In this document: one piece after another, positions 25,519 to 35,545 of the stretch | Numbering within the stretch: position 1 is the stretch's first letter | How the letters are laid out: each line of letters begins with the position of its first letter | Source: Gaiellales bacterium | GTDB taxonomy: Bacteria > Actinomycetota > Thermoleophilia > Gaiellales > JAICJC01 | Assembly (NCBI GenBank): GCA_036403155.1 | Contig: DASWRM010000033.1 | Coordinates: 1 to 64,000, forward strand | Direction: 5' to 3' | Length of the DNA stretch: 64,000 nucleotides | The notes under the pieces: model-generated | Database searches by the model: none | What the model was told of the DNA's origin: nothing | The model's input: only the letters and a program-made list of their open reading frames with translations | Translations under genes and position numbers: made by a program

Positions 25519-26472
25519 TCAGGCGGCGGTGCGCACGCGCGACGGCGCCTGAAGCGCCGCGTCGAGCACCGCTCGCATCCACGCCGATCGCGTGGGCAGC
25601 ACCCAGACGGCGCCGTCTCCGATCGCAACGCGGTCGGCGCGTCCCGCGGCGACCAGTTCCAGCAGCCGCATCTCGGCGGCCGCCGCGTCGGCGGGGTCGT
25701 TCGACCCGGCCAGGAGCATCGCCGCCTCCTGGGTGGTCACGCCCTCCGGAAACGCGGCCAGCAACTCGGCGAGGTCGTCCGGCACCGCCCGCCGCTCGAT
25801 CGACGGGTCGAGGTTGGCGATGAGGACGTCGTAGGCCTCCACAGGCTGGAATCCGCCCGCGGTCAACCGCATGCCGTCTCGCTCGAAGATCACCGACGGT
25901 GCCGTGTAGCGCACCGACCCGTCGCTGACGGCAGTCTTACCCTGCAGCTCCGCCGGTGAGCCGGCCGCGCGCCGGGCCTCCGCCCGGTCGCGCTCGTACG
26001 CGGCGGTCACCTCGGCGCTGTCGAGCATCGCGCGGACGTCAGGCGCGTCCAGCGCGGTGGCCGCGGCGACGACCCGCGCGACCTGGGCGTCGTCGTCCAG
26101 CAGCATCGGCGTGGTGAACTGCGCAAGCTGCAGCGCCCGAAGGGCGCGCCACTCGCTGCCGGGGTCGGCCATCCGTGCGGCCGCAATCGCCCGGCAGGCG
26201 CGTGCGGTTGCGGCTACACGGCTCTTCGGCTGCGGTGAGAACGGCATCCCGTACCGGCGGAAGGAGACCGCGCTGTGCGCCTGGCGAAGCGGCGTGAACC
26301 CGCGCTCGGCGTACTGCCGCGCGTCCTCGGCGAGCCCGATCAGGACGAGTCGCCAGTCGAGCTGGTCGCCGTAGCGCCAGCGCACGACGCGAAGCGCCGG
26401 GACGGCCGAGTAGCCCCAGGGGCATCCGGGGTCGGTGTGGAGCGTCGCTGCGATGTGGCCGGTGGTCTGCAC
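25519..26472 (-). CDS. DsbA-family thioredoxin-fold protein, mycothiol-dependent nitroreductase Rv2466c-like
   Basis: The 317-residue protein carries the thioredoxin-type active site 'CPWG' with C17 and no resolving Cys, as in mycobacterial Rv2466c, which uses mycothiol. An inserted all-alpha domain and 'GKTAVSDGSVRYTAPSVIFERDG' follow. The C-terminal 110 residues extend beyond the core Rv2466c fold and look like a small helical domain. The GTG at 26472 fits the family N-terminus; a longer start would overlap the shared palindromic control region with the LLM gene. Its presence suggests a mycothiol-producing actinobacterium. Confidence 0.75.
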   Translation of the reverse strand: MQTTGHIAATLHTDPGCPWGYSAVPALRVVRWRYGDQLDWRLVLIGLAEDARQYAERGFTPLRQAHSAVSFRRYGMPFSPQPKSRVAATARACRAIAAARMADPGSEWRALRALQLAQFTTPMLLDDDAQVARVVAAATALDAPDVRAMLDSAEVTAAYERDRAEARRAAGSPAELQGKTAVSDGSVRYTAPSVIFERDGMRLTAGGFQPVEAYDVLIANLDPSIERRAVPDDLAELLAAFPEGVTTQEAAMLLAGSNDPADAAAAEMRLLELVAAGRADRVAIGDGAVWVLPTRSAWMRAVLDAALQAPSRVRTAA

Positions 26473-26475
26473 GGT

Positions 26476-26493
26476 GATTGATTGATCAACTAG
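26476..26493. promoter_or_regulatory. Operator-like sequence between nitroreductase and LLM genes
   Basis: TGATTGATTGATCAACTA contains the 8-bp palindrome TTGATCAA and sits directly upstream of the nitroreductase GTG in an 86-base divergent spacer. It may bind a regulator of both genes; no regulator is adjacent. Confidence 0.3.
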
Positions 26494-26558
26494 GGTGGTG
26501 CCACCGTGGGCATACCCAGCCTCCCCGCGCTCAATCGCACATCGGTCGCTACCGTCCC

Positions 26559-27599
26559 GTGACCGTGACGGCAGATCATCACCACACACCGCTCGGCGTT
26601 CCCCTCTCGGTACTCGACGTCGTGCCGGTGACGGCGGCCGATACCGCGGCCGAGGCGCTCGCCCGCGCCGGGCGCCTCGCCCGGCTGGTCGACGAGCTCG
26701 GCTTCGTGCGGCTCTGGTATGCCGAGCACCACAACATGCCCGGTATCGGCAGCACCACGCCGGAGGTGCTGACCGCCCACGCCGCGGCGATCACCGACCG
26801 GATCCGCGTCGGGTCGGGCGGCGTGATGCTGCCGAACCACTCGCCGCTGACCGTGGCCGAGCGCTATGCGACGCTCGAGGCGCTGCACCCGGGCCGCATC
26901 GACCTCGGGGTCGGCCGTGCGCCGGGCACCGACATGCGAACGGCCCGAGCGCTGCGCCGTTCGCTCGACACGGGTGAGGATCTCGACGCCCAGCTGGCCG
27001 AGCTGTTCGGATACCTGACCGGCTTCCCGCCCGGCCATCCGCTCGAGGGGATGGTGGCGTACCCGCGGCCTCAGTCTATGCCGCAGGTGGTCGTGCTCGG
27101 GTCGAGCGACTACGGCGCACGCCTGGCCGCGGAGCTCGGCCTGCCCTACGCGTTCGCCCATCACTTCAGCTCGCAGTACTCCCTGCCGGCGATGCACCTC
27201 TACCGCGACGGGTACCGCCCGTCGACGGCACACCCGGCTCCGCACGCCATCCTCACGGTCACCGTCGTCTGCGCGGACACCGACGAGCAGGCGCATGAGC
27301 TGGCATCGGCGTGGGCGCTCTCGTTCGTGCGGCTGCGCACGGGGCACGCGCCGCGGCCGTTTCCGACGCACGAGGAGGTCGCGTCGCACGAGTGGACTGC
27401 GGGCGAGCGCGAACTGGCGGACGCCGTGCTCAGCGCGCAGGCCGTCGGCGCTCCCCGTACCGTGCTGGACCGGCTGCGACGCCTGGTCCACGCCACCGGC
27501 GCCGACGAGGTGATGGTCACGACGCCGGTCACCGACGAGGAGGCGCGGCAGGCGTCGTTCCGGGCGCTGGCAGCGCTGGCCGCCCCGGCCGCGAGCTAG
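26559..27599 (+). CDS. LLM-class flavin-dependent oxidoreductase (luciferase-like)
   Basis: This 346-residue luciferase-like monooxygenase shows '[11 protein letters not shown]', '[24 protein letters not shown]', '[19 protein letters not shown]' and '[15 protein letters not shown]', the FMN/F420-binding TIM-barrel landmarks of the MsnO8-like group. The start is a GTG with no Shine-Dalgarno; a second GTG at 26565 is equally possible. It overlaps the 3' end of the phosphoketolase gene by four bases, tail to tail. Substrate unknown. Confidence 0.88.
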   Translation: MTVTADHHHTPLGVPLSVLDVVPVTAADTAAEALARAGRLARLVDELGFVRLWYAEHHNMPGIGSTTPEVLTAHAAAITDRIRVGSGGVMLPNHSPLTVAERYATLEALHPGRIDLGVGRAPGTDMRTARALRRSLDTGEDLDAQLAELFGYLTGFPPGHPLEGMVAYPRPQSMPQVVVLGSSDYGARLAAELGLPYAFAHHFSSQYSLPAMHLYRDGYRPSTAHPAPHAILTVTVVCADTDEQAHELASAWALSFVRLRTGHAPRPFPTHEEVASHEWTAGERELADAVLSAQAVGAPRTVLDRLRRLVHATGADEVMVTTPVTDEEARQASFRALAALAAPAAS

Positions 27600-29947
27600 G
27601 GCGCCGTCTCCGACTCCGGCTGCCACTCCCACCCGGAGATCTCGGGCGGGTCCTCGCCGTGCTCCCGGGCGTATGCCCGCGCACGCAGCCGCGCGTCCAC
27701 CATCTCCTGGCGCAGCCAGCCGGAGGCATCCGCCAGCCCCGGCGTCCGGTCGATCACGTCCATGACAAGGTGGTAGCGGTCGAGGTCGTTCAGCATGACC
27801 ATGTCGAACGGCGTCGTGGTGGTGCCCTCCTCCTTGTACCCGCGCGCGTGCAGGTTCGCGTGGTTCGTGCGACGGTAGGTGAGCCGGTGGATCAGCCACG
27901 GATAGCCGTGGAACGCGAAGATGATCGGCCGGTCGGTCGTGAACAGTGCGTCGAACTCGTGCTCGGACAACCCGTGCGGGTGCTCCTCCTGCGGTTGCAG
28001 GCGCATGAGGTCGACCACGTTGATGACGCGCACCTTCAGGTCGGGCAGATGCGTGCGGAGGATGGAGGCCGCGGACAGCGTCTCGAGCGTCGGGACGTCA
28101 CCGCAGCAGGCGAGCACCACGTCCGGGTGGCCGCCGCCGTCGCTCGACGCCCACTCCCAGATGCCGATTCCGCGCGTGCAGTGCAGCACCGCCTCGTCGA
28201 TCGACAGGAACTGGAGCGCAGGCTGCTTCCCGGCCACGATCACGTTGATGTAGTGGCGGCTGCGAAGGCAGTGGTCGGCGACCGACAGCAGGCAGTTGGC
28301 GTCGGGCGGGAGGTACACCCGGATGATCTCGGCCTTCTTGTTGACCACGTGGTCGATGAAGCCCGGGTCCTGGTGTGAGAACCCGTTGTGGTCCTGGCGC
28401 CACACATGCGAGCTGAGCAGATAGTTGAGCGACGGCAGCGGCCGGCGCCACGAGATTCCGCGCGTGACCTTCAGCCACTTGGCGTGCTGGTTGACCATCG
28501 AGTCGACGATGTGGATGAACGCCTCGTAGCAGTTGAAGATGCCGTGCCGCCCGGTCAGCAGATAGCCCTCGAGCCAGCCCTGGCACTGGTGCTCGGACAG
28601 CATCTCGACGACGCGTCCGGCAGGCGCCAGGTGCTCGTCGGTCGGCTCGATCTCGGCGTCCCACTGCTTGTCGGTGACGTCGTAGACGTCGGAGAGCCGG
28701 TTCGACGCCGTCTCGTCGGGCCCGAAGATGCGGAACGTCCGCGGATTCGCGCGCACCACCTCCCGCAGCCAGCCGCCCAGCACGCGGGTCGCCTCGGCGG
28801 TCGTCGACCCCCGGGCCGGCACATCGACGGCGGCGTGGCGGAAGTCGGGCAGATCGAGGTCGACGAGCGCAGCGCCGCCGTTGGTCTTCGGGTTCGCGCT
28901 CATACGCCGGTCGCCCTCGGGCGCCAGCGACGTCAGCTCCGCGAGCGGGGCGCCGTCCTCGCCGAACAGCTCCTGCGGCCGGTAGCTCCGCAGCCAGGCC
29001 TCCAGCGCGTCGCGGTGCGCCTCGTTCGTGCGCACTTCGGCCAGCGGCACCTGGTGGGAGCGCCACGTGCCCTCGACCTGGACGCCGTCCACCTCGCGCG
29101 GCCCGGTCCATCCCTTCGGCGTGCGGAACACGATCACGGGCCATCGCGGGCGGCTCGTCGCCGCCCGGCAGTCGTCGATCCGGTCGAGCGCCTCATCCAG
29201 CAGCCGTGCGAACCGGTCGTGGGCGGTCAGATGGTCATCGTCGATGCCGGCCGAGAACACCATCGGCTCGTGGCCGTAGCCGCGCATCAGGTCGGCCAAC
29301 TCCTCGTCGCCGATCCGCGCGAGCACCGTCGGATTGGCGATCTTGTAGCCGTTCAGATGCAGGATCGGCAGGACGGCTCCGTCGCGCCCCGGATCGAGGA
29401 ACTTGTTCGAGTGCCAGCTGGTTGCGAGCGGCCCGGTCTCGGCCTCGCCGTCGCCGACAACGCAGGCGACCAGCAGGCCGGGGTTGTCGAACGCGGCCCC
29501 GTAGGCGTGCGACAGCGAGTAGCCCAGCTCACCGCCCTCGTGCAGCGAGCCGGGCGTCTCGGGGGCAGCGTGGCTGGGGATCCCGCCCGGGAACGAGAAC
29601 TGCCTGAACAGACGGCGGAGCCCCTGCTCGTCGCGGCTGACGTGCGGGTAGAGCTGGGAGTATGTGCCTTCCAGATACGCCTGCGCGACGACGGCGGGAC
29701 CGCCGTGGCCGGGGCCGGTCACGAAGATCGTGTCCATGTCGCGTGCGCGGATGGCCCGGTTGAGATGCGTGTAGAGGAAGTTCAGCCCGGGCGTGGTGCC
29801 CCAGTGCCCGAGCAGCCGCGGTTTGACGTGGTCCGCCTCGAGCGGCTGTCGCAGCAGCGGGTTGTCGAGGAGGTAGATCTGGCCGACGGACAGGTAGTTG
29901 GATGCGCGCCAGTAGGCGTCGAGGCGGCGGAGGTCATCGCTGTCCAT
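27596..29947 (-). CDS. xfp: Phosphoketolase (xylulose-5-P/fructose-6-P)
   Basis: This 783-residue thiamine-diphosphate enzyme is full length for the family. It shows 'YLSVGQIYL', '[18 protein letters not shown]', '[22 protein letters not shown]', '[21 protein letters not shown]' (ThDP/Mg2+ motif) and '[16 protein letters not shown]'. It splits xylulose-5-P or fructose-6-P with phosphate into acetyl phosphate plus a triose or tetrose phosphate. A GGAAAGG sequence lies about nine bases before the ATG. It is divergent from the acetate kinase gene with only 17 bases between start codons, which fits one metabolic unit. Confidence 0.95.
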   Translation of the reverse strand: MDSDDLRRLDAYWRASNYLSVGQIYLLDNPLLRQPLEADHVKPRLLGHWGTTPGLNFLYTHLNRAIRARDMDTIFVTGPGHGGPAVVAQAYLEGTYSQLYPHVSRDEQGLRRLFRQFSFPGGIPSHAAPETPGSLHEGGELGYSLSHAYGAAFDNPGLLVACVVGDGEAETGPLATSWHSNKFLDPGRDGAVLPILHLNGYKIANPTVLARIGDEELADLMRGYGHEPMVFSAGIDDDHLTAHDRFARLLDEALDRIDDCRAATSRPRWPVIVFRTPKGWTGPREVDGVQVEGTWRSHQVPLAEVRTNEAHRDALEAWLRSYRPQELFGEDGAPLAELTSLAPEGDRRMSANPKTNGGAALVDLDLPDFRHAAVDVPARGSTTAEATRVLGGWLREVVRANPRTFRIFGPDETASNRLSDVYDVTDKQWDAEIEPTDEHLAPAGRVVEMLSEHQCQGWLEGYLLTGRHGIFNCYEAFIHIVDSMVNQHAKWLKVTRGISWRRPLPSLNYLLSSHVWRQDHNGFSHQDPGFIDHVVNKKAEIIRVYLPPDANCLLSVADHCLRSRHYINVIVAGKQPALQFLSIDEAVLHCTRGIGIWEWASSDGGGHPDVVLACCGDVPTLETLSAASILRTHLPDLKVRVINVVDLMRLQPQEEHPHGLSEHEFDALFTTDRPIIFAFHGYPWLIHRLTYRRTNHANLHARGYKEEGTTTTPFDMVMLNDLDRYHLVMDVIDRTPGLADASGWLRQEMVDARLRARAYAREHGEDPPEISGWEWQPESETAP

Positions 29948-29964
29948 GCAAGGATGCCTTTCCA

Positions 29965-30891
29965 GTGAGGGTGTTGACCGTAAACGCGGGCTCGACCAGT
30001 ATGAAGCTCCACCTCGTGGACGGGGGTGAGGCCGAAACCGTCCAGGACTTCGTGGCGGCGGATGCCGTCGGCCACCGGGTGGTGCACGGCGGCTCGCGCT
30101 ACACGGCCCCCGCGCTGGTCACGGAGGACGTCGAGCGCGAGATCGAGCGCATGACCGTGCTGGCACCGTTGCAGAACGCGGCGACGCTCCGTGGCATCCG
30201 GGCGGCGCGGGCCGCGCTGCCGGCCGTCCCGCAGGTGGCCGTATTCGACACCGGCTTCCACGCGACCATCCCGGACGCGGCTGCCACCTACGCGATCCCG
30301 GCGCTCTGGCGAGAGCGATTCGGGATCCGCCGGTTCGGCTTCCACGGGATCAACGTCCAGTGGGTCGCGTCACGCGTGCCCGCGGCGCGGCTGGTCGTCT
30401 GCCATCTCGGCGGCGGCTGCTCGGTGACCGCGGTCAGCAACGGCCGCTCGGTCGACACGACGATGGGATTCACTCCGCTGGAGGGGTTGCCCATGGCAAC
30501 GCGCTCGGGCTCGGTGGATCCCGGGGCGATCGTCTACCTGCTGCGCGAGGGGCGTGTCACGCTTGACCAGCTCGAGCACGCCCTCGAGCACGAGTCGGGC
30601 ATCGCGGGCCTCTCAGGCACGGCCGATGGGGATATCCGCAGCGCCAGCCCGCTCGCGGTCGACGTCTTCGTGCACCGCGTCGCGGCCGCCGTCGCCGCGA
30701 TGGCTGCGTCGTGCGGCGGGCTCGACCGGCTCGCGTTCACTGGCGGCATCGGCGAACGCGCGGACGGTGTTCGTGAGCGGATCGTCGAGCGCGTGCGGTT
30801 CCTGGGCGCGTTCGACGTGGCGGTCGTGCCCGCACGCGAGGAGCTGATGATCGCCGCGGAGACGCGCCGGCTGCTCGGCTCAGCGGCGTAG
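29965..30891 (+). CDS. Acetate kinase family protein, short form (308 aa)
   Basis: The protein retains AckA motifs: Asn in '[12 protein letters not shown]', the Arg of '[11 protein letters not shown]', '[11 protein letters not shown]', the His of '[13 protein letters not shown]', '[13 protein letters not shown]', '[20 protein letters not shown]' and Glu of 'FTGGIGERA'. At 308 residues it is about 90 shorter than E. coli AckA. Roughly 55 residues are missing before the first Arg motif, and there are shorter C-terminal loops. All catalytic landmarks are present, so it is probably active, making ATP from acetyl phosphate delivered by the adjacent phosphoketolase. The start GTG gives the family-like [10 protein letters not shown]. 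Confidence 0.85.
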   Translation: MRVLTVNAGSTSMKLHLVDGGEAETVQDFVAADAVGHRVVHGGSRYTAPALVTEDVEREIERMTVLAPLQNAATLRGIRAARAALPAVPQVAVFDTGFHATIPDAAATYAIPALWRERFGIRRFGFHGINVQWVASRVPAARLVVCHLGGGCSVTAVSNGRSVDTTMGFTPLEGLPMATRSGSVDPGAIVYLLREGRVTLDQLEHALEHESGIAGLSGTADGDIRSASPLAVDVFVHRVAAAVAAMAASCGGLDRLAFTGGIGERADGVRERIVERVRFLGAFDVAVVPAREELMIAAETRRLLGSAA

Positions 30892-30894
30892 GGC

Positions 30895-31308
30895 TCAGCG
30901 CGCGGTGCTTCCGCGCCCCGTCCAGGGGCCGCACGTCCAGCGGCGTGCTCCGAGCGGCCGCACCACGAGGAAGAACACGAGCGGCACGAGCAGCCACAGC
31001 GCGCGTCCGTGGCTGGCAATGACTGCGACCAGGGCGAGCGGCACGAGGATCAGCGGCCACGGGGCTGACCGAATCGTGCGCCGCTGATCGTGCCGCTCCG
31101 GCGTCGCGTCGGGCAGGTCGGCGAGCAGGCGGTCGAGCTCGGCGTAGGAGACCGCCGCGAAGCAGGCTGACAGCCGCGTCTCCAGCTCTGCGTCGTCCAG
31201 GCGTCCTGCGAGATGCTCGTGGCGAAGGATCTCGGCGACGGCGTCGCGCTCGGCATCGCCAGCGCGGAGGCTGCGGTCGCGTGGACCGGTGTGTCTGCTG
31301 TAGGACAT
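30895..31308 (-). CDS. DUF1707-domain small membrane protein
   Basis: This 137-residue protein has an N-terminal DUF1707 domain, recognised by 'LRAGDAERDAVAEILRHEHLAGRLDDAELETRL' (the SHOCT-like helix pair) and 'VSYAELDRLLADLP'. Two adjacent hydrophobic segments follow (about 84-99 and 103-117). The ATG at 31308 has GGAG four to five bases upstream. It follows a MarR gene on the same strand and is probably in its operon. The role of DUF1707 is unknown. Confidence 0.8.
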   Translation of the reverse strand: MSYSRHTGPRDRSLRAGDAERDAVAEILRHEHLAGRLDDAELETRLSACFAAVSYAELDRLLADLPDATPERHDQRRTIRSAPWPLILVPLALVAVIASHGRALWLLVPLVFFLVVRPLGARRWTCGPWTGRGSTAR

Positions 31309-31362
31309 GCGGCTCCATTCGTGGCTAATCGATTGCATACGAATGTGTAGCACACTAACGAT

Positions 31363-31845
31363 CTAGTCGCCAGGGCCGGCATTCGCCACCAGGCGATCGA
31401 GCAGCTCCTCGAGCTGCTGAAGCTGCTCGTCCGTCAGCCCGGCGCGCAGCCTGCGATCGAATGCGACGACGGCCCGGCGCATGCGTCCGTGCGCCTCCGC
31501 GCCCGCGTCCGTGATCTCGACTCGGACGGCCCTGCGATCGCTCTCCGCGCGGTGCCGCACCACCCAACCCATCCGCTCCAGGTTGTCGATGTGGCGGGTG
31601 AGCGTGGGGCCGACGATGCCGAGGGAGCCGGCCAGCTCGCGCTGCGTGCGCCAGCGCGCCTGGCGCAGGGAGGTGAGGATCAGCCAGGCGGGCACCGAGC
31701 CGCCCTCCGACGCGAGGCTGGCATTGAACGCAGCGCCGACGCGCTTGGCCGCCTGCGCGAGCGTGCGCCCGACGGGCTCCCGGCGTCCGCTCACCGCCTG
31801 CGGCCCGTGCGCTGCGGACGGGGCGGGGCGCCCGTTGCGAGACAC
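31363..31845 (-). CDS. MarR-family transcriptional regulator
   Basis: This 160-residue regulator has the winged helix 'TQRELAGSLGIVGPTLTRHIDNLERMGWVVRHRAESDRR', with the usual D-RR wing. Dimerisation helices lie on both sides, including a long C-terminal helix 'LTDEQLQQLEELLDRLV'. The start is a GTG. It precedes the DUF1707 gene by 54 bases on the same strand, so control of that gene and of itself is likely. Ligand unknown. Confidence 0.88.
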   Translation of the reverse strand: MSRNGRPAPSAAHGPQAVSGRREPVGRTLAQAAKRVGAAFNASLASEGGSVPAWLILTSLRQARWRTQRELAGSLGIVGPTLTRHIDNLERMGWVVRHRAESDRRAVRVEITDAGAEAHGRMRRAVVAFDRRLRAGLTDEQLQQLEELLDRLVANAGPGD

Positions 31846-31890
31846 GCGCTGATCACGAGCGGAGTCTAGGTATGCCGCCGGGTGACGGCA

Positions 31891-32727
31891 TCACTGTGGT
31901 GTGAATCCTGCGATCAGGTCGGCGGCTACGGCGGGGACGTCCAGCTGCGGGCAGTGGCCGACGCCGTCGAGCTCCACCCAGTCGGCATTGGGCAGCCATT
32001 CCTCGCGGTAGCGAACGGCGGCGCCCGGCCACCGAAGAACCCGGTCGCGAAGGCCCCAGACGATCCGCACGGGGCACTCGATGGCGGCCGCCTCCAGCTC
32101 CCAGGGAAGCGTCAGGGCGGCCTCGGTCAACCGATCGACGCCGGAGCATGCCGCCACACCCAGGAGCAGGTGGGCGACCAGCGCCGCCGGCAGCTCGTCA
32201 CCGTGCTCGCAGATCAGCTCGGTTGCGCGCCGCCGGCCTTCCGGCGTGGCGACGAGCCGGTCGAGGTGCGGCAGCGCAGCCCGTGCCTGCTGCTGCATGG
32301 CCGGGAACGAGCGGAGCATGTCGGCGGCGGCGCGGCTGCCCGGTCGCCATCCGCCGGCGGGCGCGAACGCCACGACGGAGCGGGCGCGCCCCCGGGCGGC
32401 CAGCCGAAGGGCGATGTGGCCACCGAGCGAGTTTCCCACGAGGTGGGCGGTCTCGAAGCCTGCGGCGTCCATCGCACGCTCGACCGCGTCGGCCATCGTC
32501 TCTTCGGTCAGCCGTGCGGGCAGCGAGGGGCCGCCCGCATGGCCGGGGAGCGTCGGAGCAAGCACGTCGTGCCGGCTCTCGAGCGAGGCCAGCACGAGCT
32601 CCCACGTGCGCCACGTATCCGTGAACCCGTGTACGCACACGAGCGGGGCGCCATGGCCGCCTCCGTGCAGCGGAGTGAAGGCGGAGAACGGCGCAGGGAC
32701 CGCGAGCACGCCGGGTTTCCGCAGCAC
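31891..32727 (-). CDS. Alpha/beta-fold hydrolase
   Basis: This 278-residue hydrolase has the oxyanion-hole strand 'LVCVHGFTDTWRTWELV', nucleophile Ser100 in the elbow 'GNSLGG', and the catalytic His in 'VELDGVGHCPQLDVP' near the C-terminus. Asp of 'RIVWGLRDRVL' completes the triad. The start is a GTG with TAGGGT exactly six bases before it. It is divergent from the DNA ligase gene with a 39-base spacer. Substrate not evident; probably an esterase or C-C hydrolase of the MhpC-like group. Confidence 0.88.
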   Translation of the reverse strand: MLRKPGVLAVPAPFSAFTPLHGGGHGAPLVCVHGFTDTWRTWELVLASLESRHDVLAPTLPGHAGGPSLPARLTEETMADAVERAMDAAGFETAHLVGNSLGGHIALRLAARGRARSVVAFAPAGGWRPGSRAAADMLRSFPAMQQQARAALPHLDRLVATPEGRRRATELICEHGDELPAALVAHLLLGVAACSGVDRLTEAALTLPWELEAAAIECPVRIVWGLRDRVLRWPGAAVRYREEWLPNADWVELDGVGHCPQLDVPAVAADLIAGFTPQ

Positions 32728-32733
32728 TCCCGA

Positions 32734-32739
32734 ACCCTA
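32734..32739 (-). promoter_or_regulatory. -10 box (TAGGGT) of hydrolase gene
   Basis: Six bases separate it from the GTG at 32727. It lies 15 bp from the -10 box of the divergent ligase gene. Confidence 0.5.
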
Positions 32740-32754
32740 CGCCAGTGGCGCTTC

Positions 32755-32760
32755 TACCAT
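32755..32760 (+). promoter_or_regulatory. -10 box (TACCAT) of DNA ligase gene
   Basis: Six bases separate it from the ATG at 32767, so the transcript would begin at the start codon. No -35 match is seen. Confidence 0.55.
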
Positions 32761-32766
32761 GCCCCG

Positions 32767-34299
32767 ATGCTGCTTCGCGAGGTCGTCGAGACGTCCGCCG
32801 CGGTTGCCGCGACCCGCTCGCGCACGGCGAAGATCGAACGCATCGCCGGCTGCCTCGCACGCATGGAGCGGTACGAGGTGCCGGTCGGAGCGGCGTTCCT
32901 GGCCGGCGAGCCGCGCCAGCGCCGGCTCGGCATCGGCTGGGCGTCCCTGCGCGAGGTGCCGGCCCCGGCTCCGGAGCCGTCGCTGACGCTCGCCGCGGTG
33001 CACGCGGCGTTCGAGCTGCTGGCCGGGCTCACCGGGTCGGGGTCCCAGGCGGAGCGCGCGCGGCTGGTGCAGGAGCTGTTCCGGGAGGCGACCGCCGACG
33101 AGCAGCGGTTCCTCCGCGGCCTGGTCGTCGGCGACCTGCGGCAGGGGGCCCTGCGATCCATCGTCATGGATGCCGTTGCGAAGGCTGCGGGCGTGCCGTC
33201 GGCCGAGGTGCGACGGGCGTTGATGCTGCTCGGGGATCCGGGTGCGCTTGCGAAGATCGCGCTCACCGAGGGGGTGAGTGGCCTCCGCTCCGTTCACCTC
33301 CAGGTCGGCCGCCCGGTGCAGCCGATGCTTGCCGGGTCTGCGCCGGATCTGCAGACGGCGATCGACAAGACCGGCCCCGCCGGGCTGGAGTGGAAGCTCG
33401 ACGGGGCCCGCATCCAGGTGCACCGGTCGGGGACGGATGTCGGCGTCTACACGCGCTCGCTCGACGACGTGACGGACCGCGTGCCGGAGGTGGTCGAGGC
33501 CGTGCTCGCGCTCGAATCCGACACGCTCGTGCTCGACGGCGAGGCGATCGCGCTGCGCGAGGACGGCCGACCGCAGCCATTCCAGGTGACCGGCTCGCGG
33601 TTCGGCAGCAGGCGCGCCATCGATGATCTGCGGCGGGCGATCCCCCTGACGCCGTTCTTCTTCGACGTCCTGCACGCGAGCGGGGAGGATCTGCTCACGC
33701 TGCCCGGCCGGGCGCGCGCCGCGCGGCTTGCAGCGGTGGTCCCCGAGACCCTCCGCGTGCCCCGGGGCGTCCCGGAGTCGGCGGAGCAGGCCGCAGCGTT
33801 CCAGCGGCATGCTCTCGACCGCGGGCATGAGGGCGTCGTCGTCAAGGCCCTCTCGGCTCCGTACGCCGCCGGGCGGCGCGGCGCCGGGTGGATCAAGGTG
33901 AAGCCGCGGCTCACCCTCGACCTGGTCGTGCTCGCGGCGGAGTGGGGGCACGGCCGGCGCCAGGGCTGGCTGAGCAACCTGCATCTCGGCGCGCGTGCTG
34001 ACGACGGCAGCGGCTACGTGATGCTGGGAAAGACGTTCAAGGGTCTCACCGACGCGCTGCTCACCTGGCAGACGGAGCGGCTGCTCGAGCTCGAGACCTC
34101 TCGGAGCGGCATCACCGTGCACGTCCATCCGGAGCTGGTCGTGGAGATCGCCATCGACGGCCTGCAGCGCAGCTCGCGGTACCCGGGCGGCGTCGCCCTG
34201 CGGTTTGCCCGCGTCCTGCGGTACCGGGACGACAAGCGGGCCGGCGAGGCTGACACGCTCTCCGCCGTGCTGGCCGTGGGCGGCGCCGCCTCGTCGTGA
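32767..34299 (+). CDS. ATP-dependent DNA ligase (LigB/archaeal-type, three-domain)
   Basis: This 510-residue ligase has an N-terminal DNA-binding domain (about 1-185), a nucleotidyltransferase domain with the adenylated Lys210 in 'EWKLDGARIQVHR', and motif III 'DTLVLDGEAIAL'. Motif IV is 'FFFDVLH', motif V is 'WIKVKPR', and a C-terminal OB domain follows. The size and DNA-binding domain match actinobacterial and archaeal ATP ligases, not the ligase part of LigD. A LigD-type polymerase is encoded separately at 19.1 kb. Confidence 0.93.
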   Translation: MLLREVVETSAAVAATRSRTAKIERIAGCLARMERYEVPVGAAFLAGEPRQRRLGIGWASLREVPAPAPEPSLTLAAVHAAFELLAGLTGSGSQAERARLVQELFREATADEQRFLRGLVVGDLRQGALRSIVMDAVAKAAGVPSAEVRRALMLLGDPGALAKIALTEGVSGLRSVHLQVGRPVQPMLAGSAPDLQTAIDKTGPAGLEWKLDGARIQVHRSGTDVGVYTRSLDDVTDRVPEVVEAVLALESDTLVLDGEAIALREDGRPQPFQVTGSRFGSRRAIDDLRRAIPLTPFFFDVLHASGEDLLTLPGRARAARLAAVVPETLRVPRGVPESAEQAAAFQRHALDRGHEGVVVKALSAPYAAGRRGAGWIKVKPRLTLDLVVLAAEWGHGRRQGWLSNLHLGARADDGSGYVMLGKTFKGLTDALLTWQTERLLELETSRSGITVHVHPELVVEIAIDGLQRSSRYPGGVALRFARVLRYRDDKRAGEADTLSAVLAVGGAASS

Positions 34300-34312
34300 G
34301 CAGGCCCTCCGG

Positions 34313-35482
34313 TCACCCCGCCAGCTTCTGCAGCGGCTGCGCCGGGCGCTCCTTGCGCGGATCGACGAAGGGAATCGCCGCCGTCTGCCCCGACATCGGG
34401 CCCCACTCGGATTCGACGTCGATGCGGTTGCCCGGCGACGCGAGGTCGATCGGAACCCACACGTACCCGATGTTCTTCTCGAGCCCCGGGGACCACACCG
34501 CGTCGGTCACCTTCCCGACCGGCGACCCGGCGTGGTGTGCCGGCCACGACTGCGTGATGCCCTCGATCGGCTCGGACTCGTCGAACTCGATGCCGACCAG
34601 CTTGCGGTCGACGCCCTCGCGGCGGACGCGCTCGAGCGCCTCCTTGCCGATGTAGTCCTGCGGCTGCTCCTCGACCAGGCGCTCCAGGCCCATGACATGG
34701 AACGGCGTGTCGCCGAGGCCGATGTCGGAGCCCCAGTTGAAGATGCCGGCCTCGACGCGACGCGCCTCGTTCGGCGCGATCGGCCGGATGGCGAACTCCT
34801 CGCCCGCCGCCATGATGGCGTCCCAGAGGGCGTCGCCGCGCGACCCGTCAAGAAGATTCACCTCGAACCCGGGCACCGCCGACCAGCCGGTGCGGCTGAT
34901 GACGACGGGGATGTCATCATTGATGGTGAAGCGCTCGGTCCAGTAGTACTTGATGTCGTAGATCGCCTCGCCGACCAGCTTCTCCAGCGTGCGGGCGGAC
35001 ATGGGGCCCTGCACCTGCACCGGGTGGACGTCCGGGTAGCTGACCTCGGCGTCGAGGCCGCTCTGGGAGAGGACGCCCAGCGCATACAGGCCCGCGTCGC
35101 TGTCGGCCAGCTGCATCCACCAGACGTTCGGCTCGACGTGGAGCAGCACGGGGTCGTTGACGATGCCGCCGTCGGGCGAGATGACGAGCATGTACTTGCC
35201 CTGCTTGACGGCGCACTTCGTCAGGTCGCGGCAGGTGAGCATGTCGATCAGGCGGTCGGCGTCCGGCCCGCTGACCTGAACGGTGCGCTCGACGCCGACG
35301 TCCCAGAGGGTGACACCCTCGTTCAGCGCGCGGTACTCGACGGCCACGTCGTCGTATTCGGCCGGCAGGTACATCTTGTTGTAGATGTCGTAGGCCTTGC
35401 AGCCCGCCCGGCGGGTCGCCTCGAAGTAGGGCGACCGCCTGTACCAGGGGCCGAAATAGAGCTTGGTCGTGATGTCCGCCAT
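34313..35482 (-). CDS. GcvT/DmdA-like folate-dependent aminomethyltransferase or demethylase
   Basis: This 389-residue protein has the GcvT fold: 'EYRALNEGVTLWDVGVERTVQVSGPDADRLIDMLTCRDL' (folate-binding strand region), 'RRVEAGIFNWGSDI' and a C-terminal 'DAVWSPGLEKNIGYVWVP' barrel. Relatives transfer a methyl or methylene group from amines or DMSP to tetrahydrofolate. The ATG at 35482 (MADITTK) is preferred because upstream in-frame codons lie under the palindrome at 35546. It is divergent from a TMADH-like dehydrogenase, which suggests that it captures the one-carbon unit released there. Confidence 0.82.
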   Translation of the reverse strand: MADITTKLYFGPWYRRSPYFEATRRAGCKAYDIYNKMYLPAEYDDVAVEYRALNEGVTLWDVGVERTVQVSGPDADRLIDMLTCRDLTKCAVKQGKYMLVISPDGGIVNDPVLLHVEPNVWWMQLADSDAGLYALGVLSQSGLDAEVSYPDVHPVQVQGPMSARTLEKLVGEAIYDIKYYWTERFTINDDIPVVISRTGWSAVPGFEVNLLDGSRGDALWDAIMAAGEEFAIRPIAPNEARRVEAGIFNWGSDIGLGDTPFHVMGLERLVEEQPQDYIGKEALERVRREGVDRKLVGIEFDESEPIEGITQSWPAHHAGSPVGKVTDAVWSPGLEKNIGYVWVPIDLASPGNRIDVESEWGPMSGQTAAIPFVDPRKERPAQPLQKLAG

Positions 35483-35545
35483 CGATGCCGCCGTCCCTTC
35501 CGCACGCTCGCGCGCCGTTGCCGTCTCCTGTAGGATCCACCCTCC

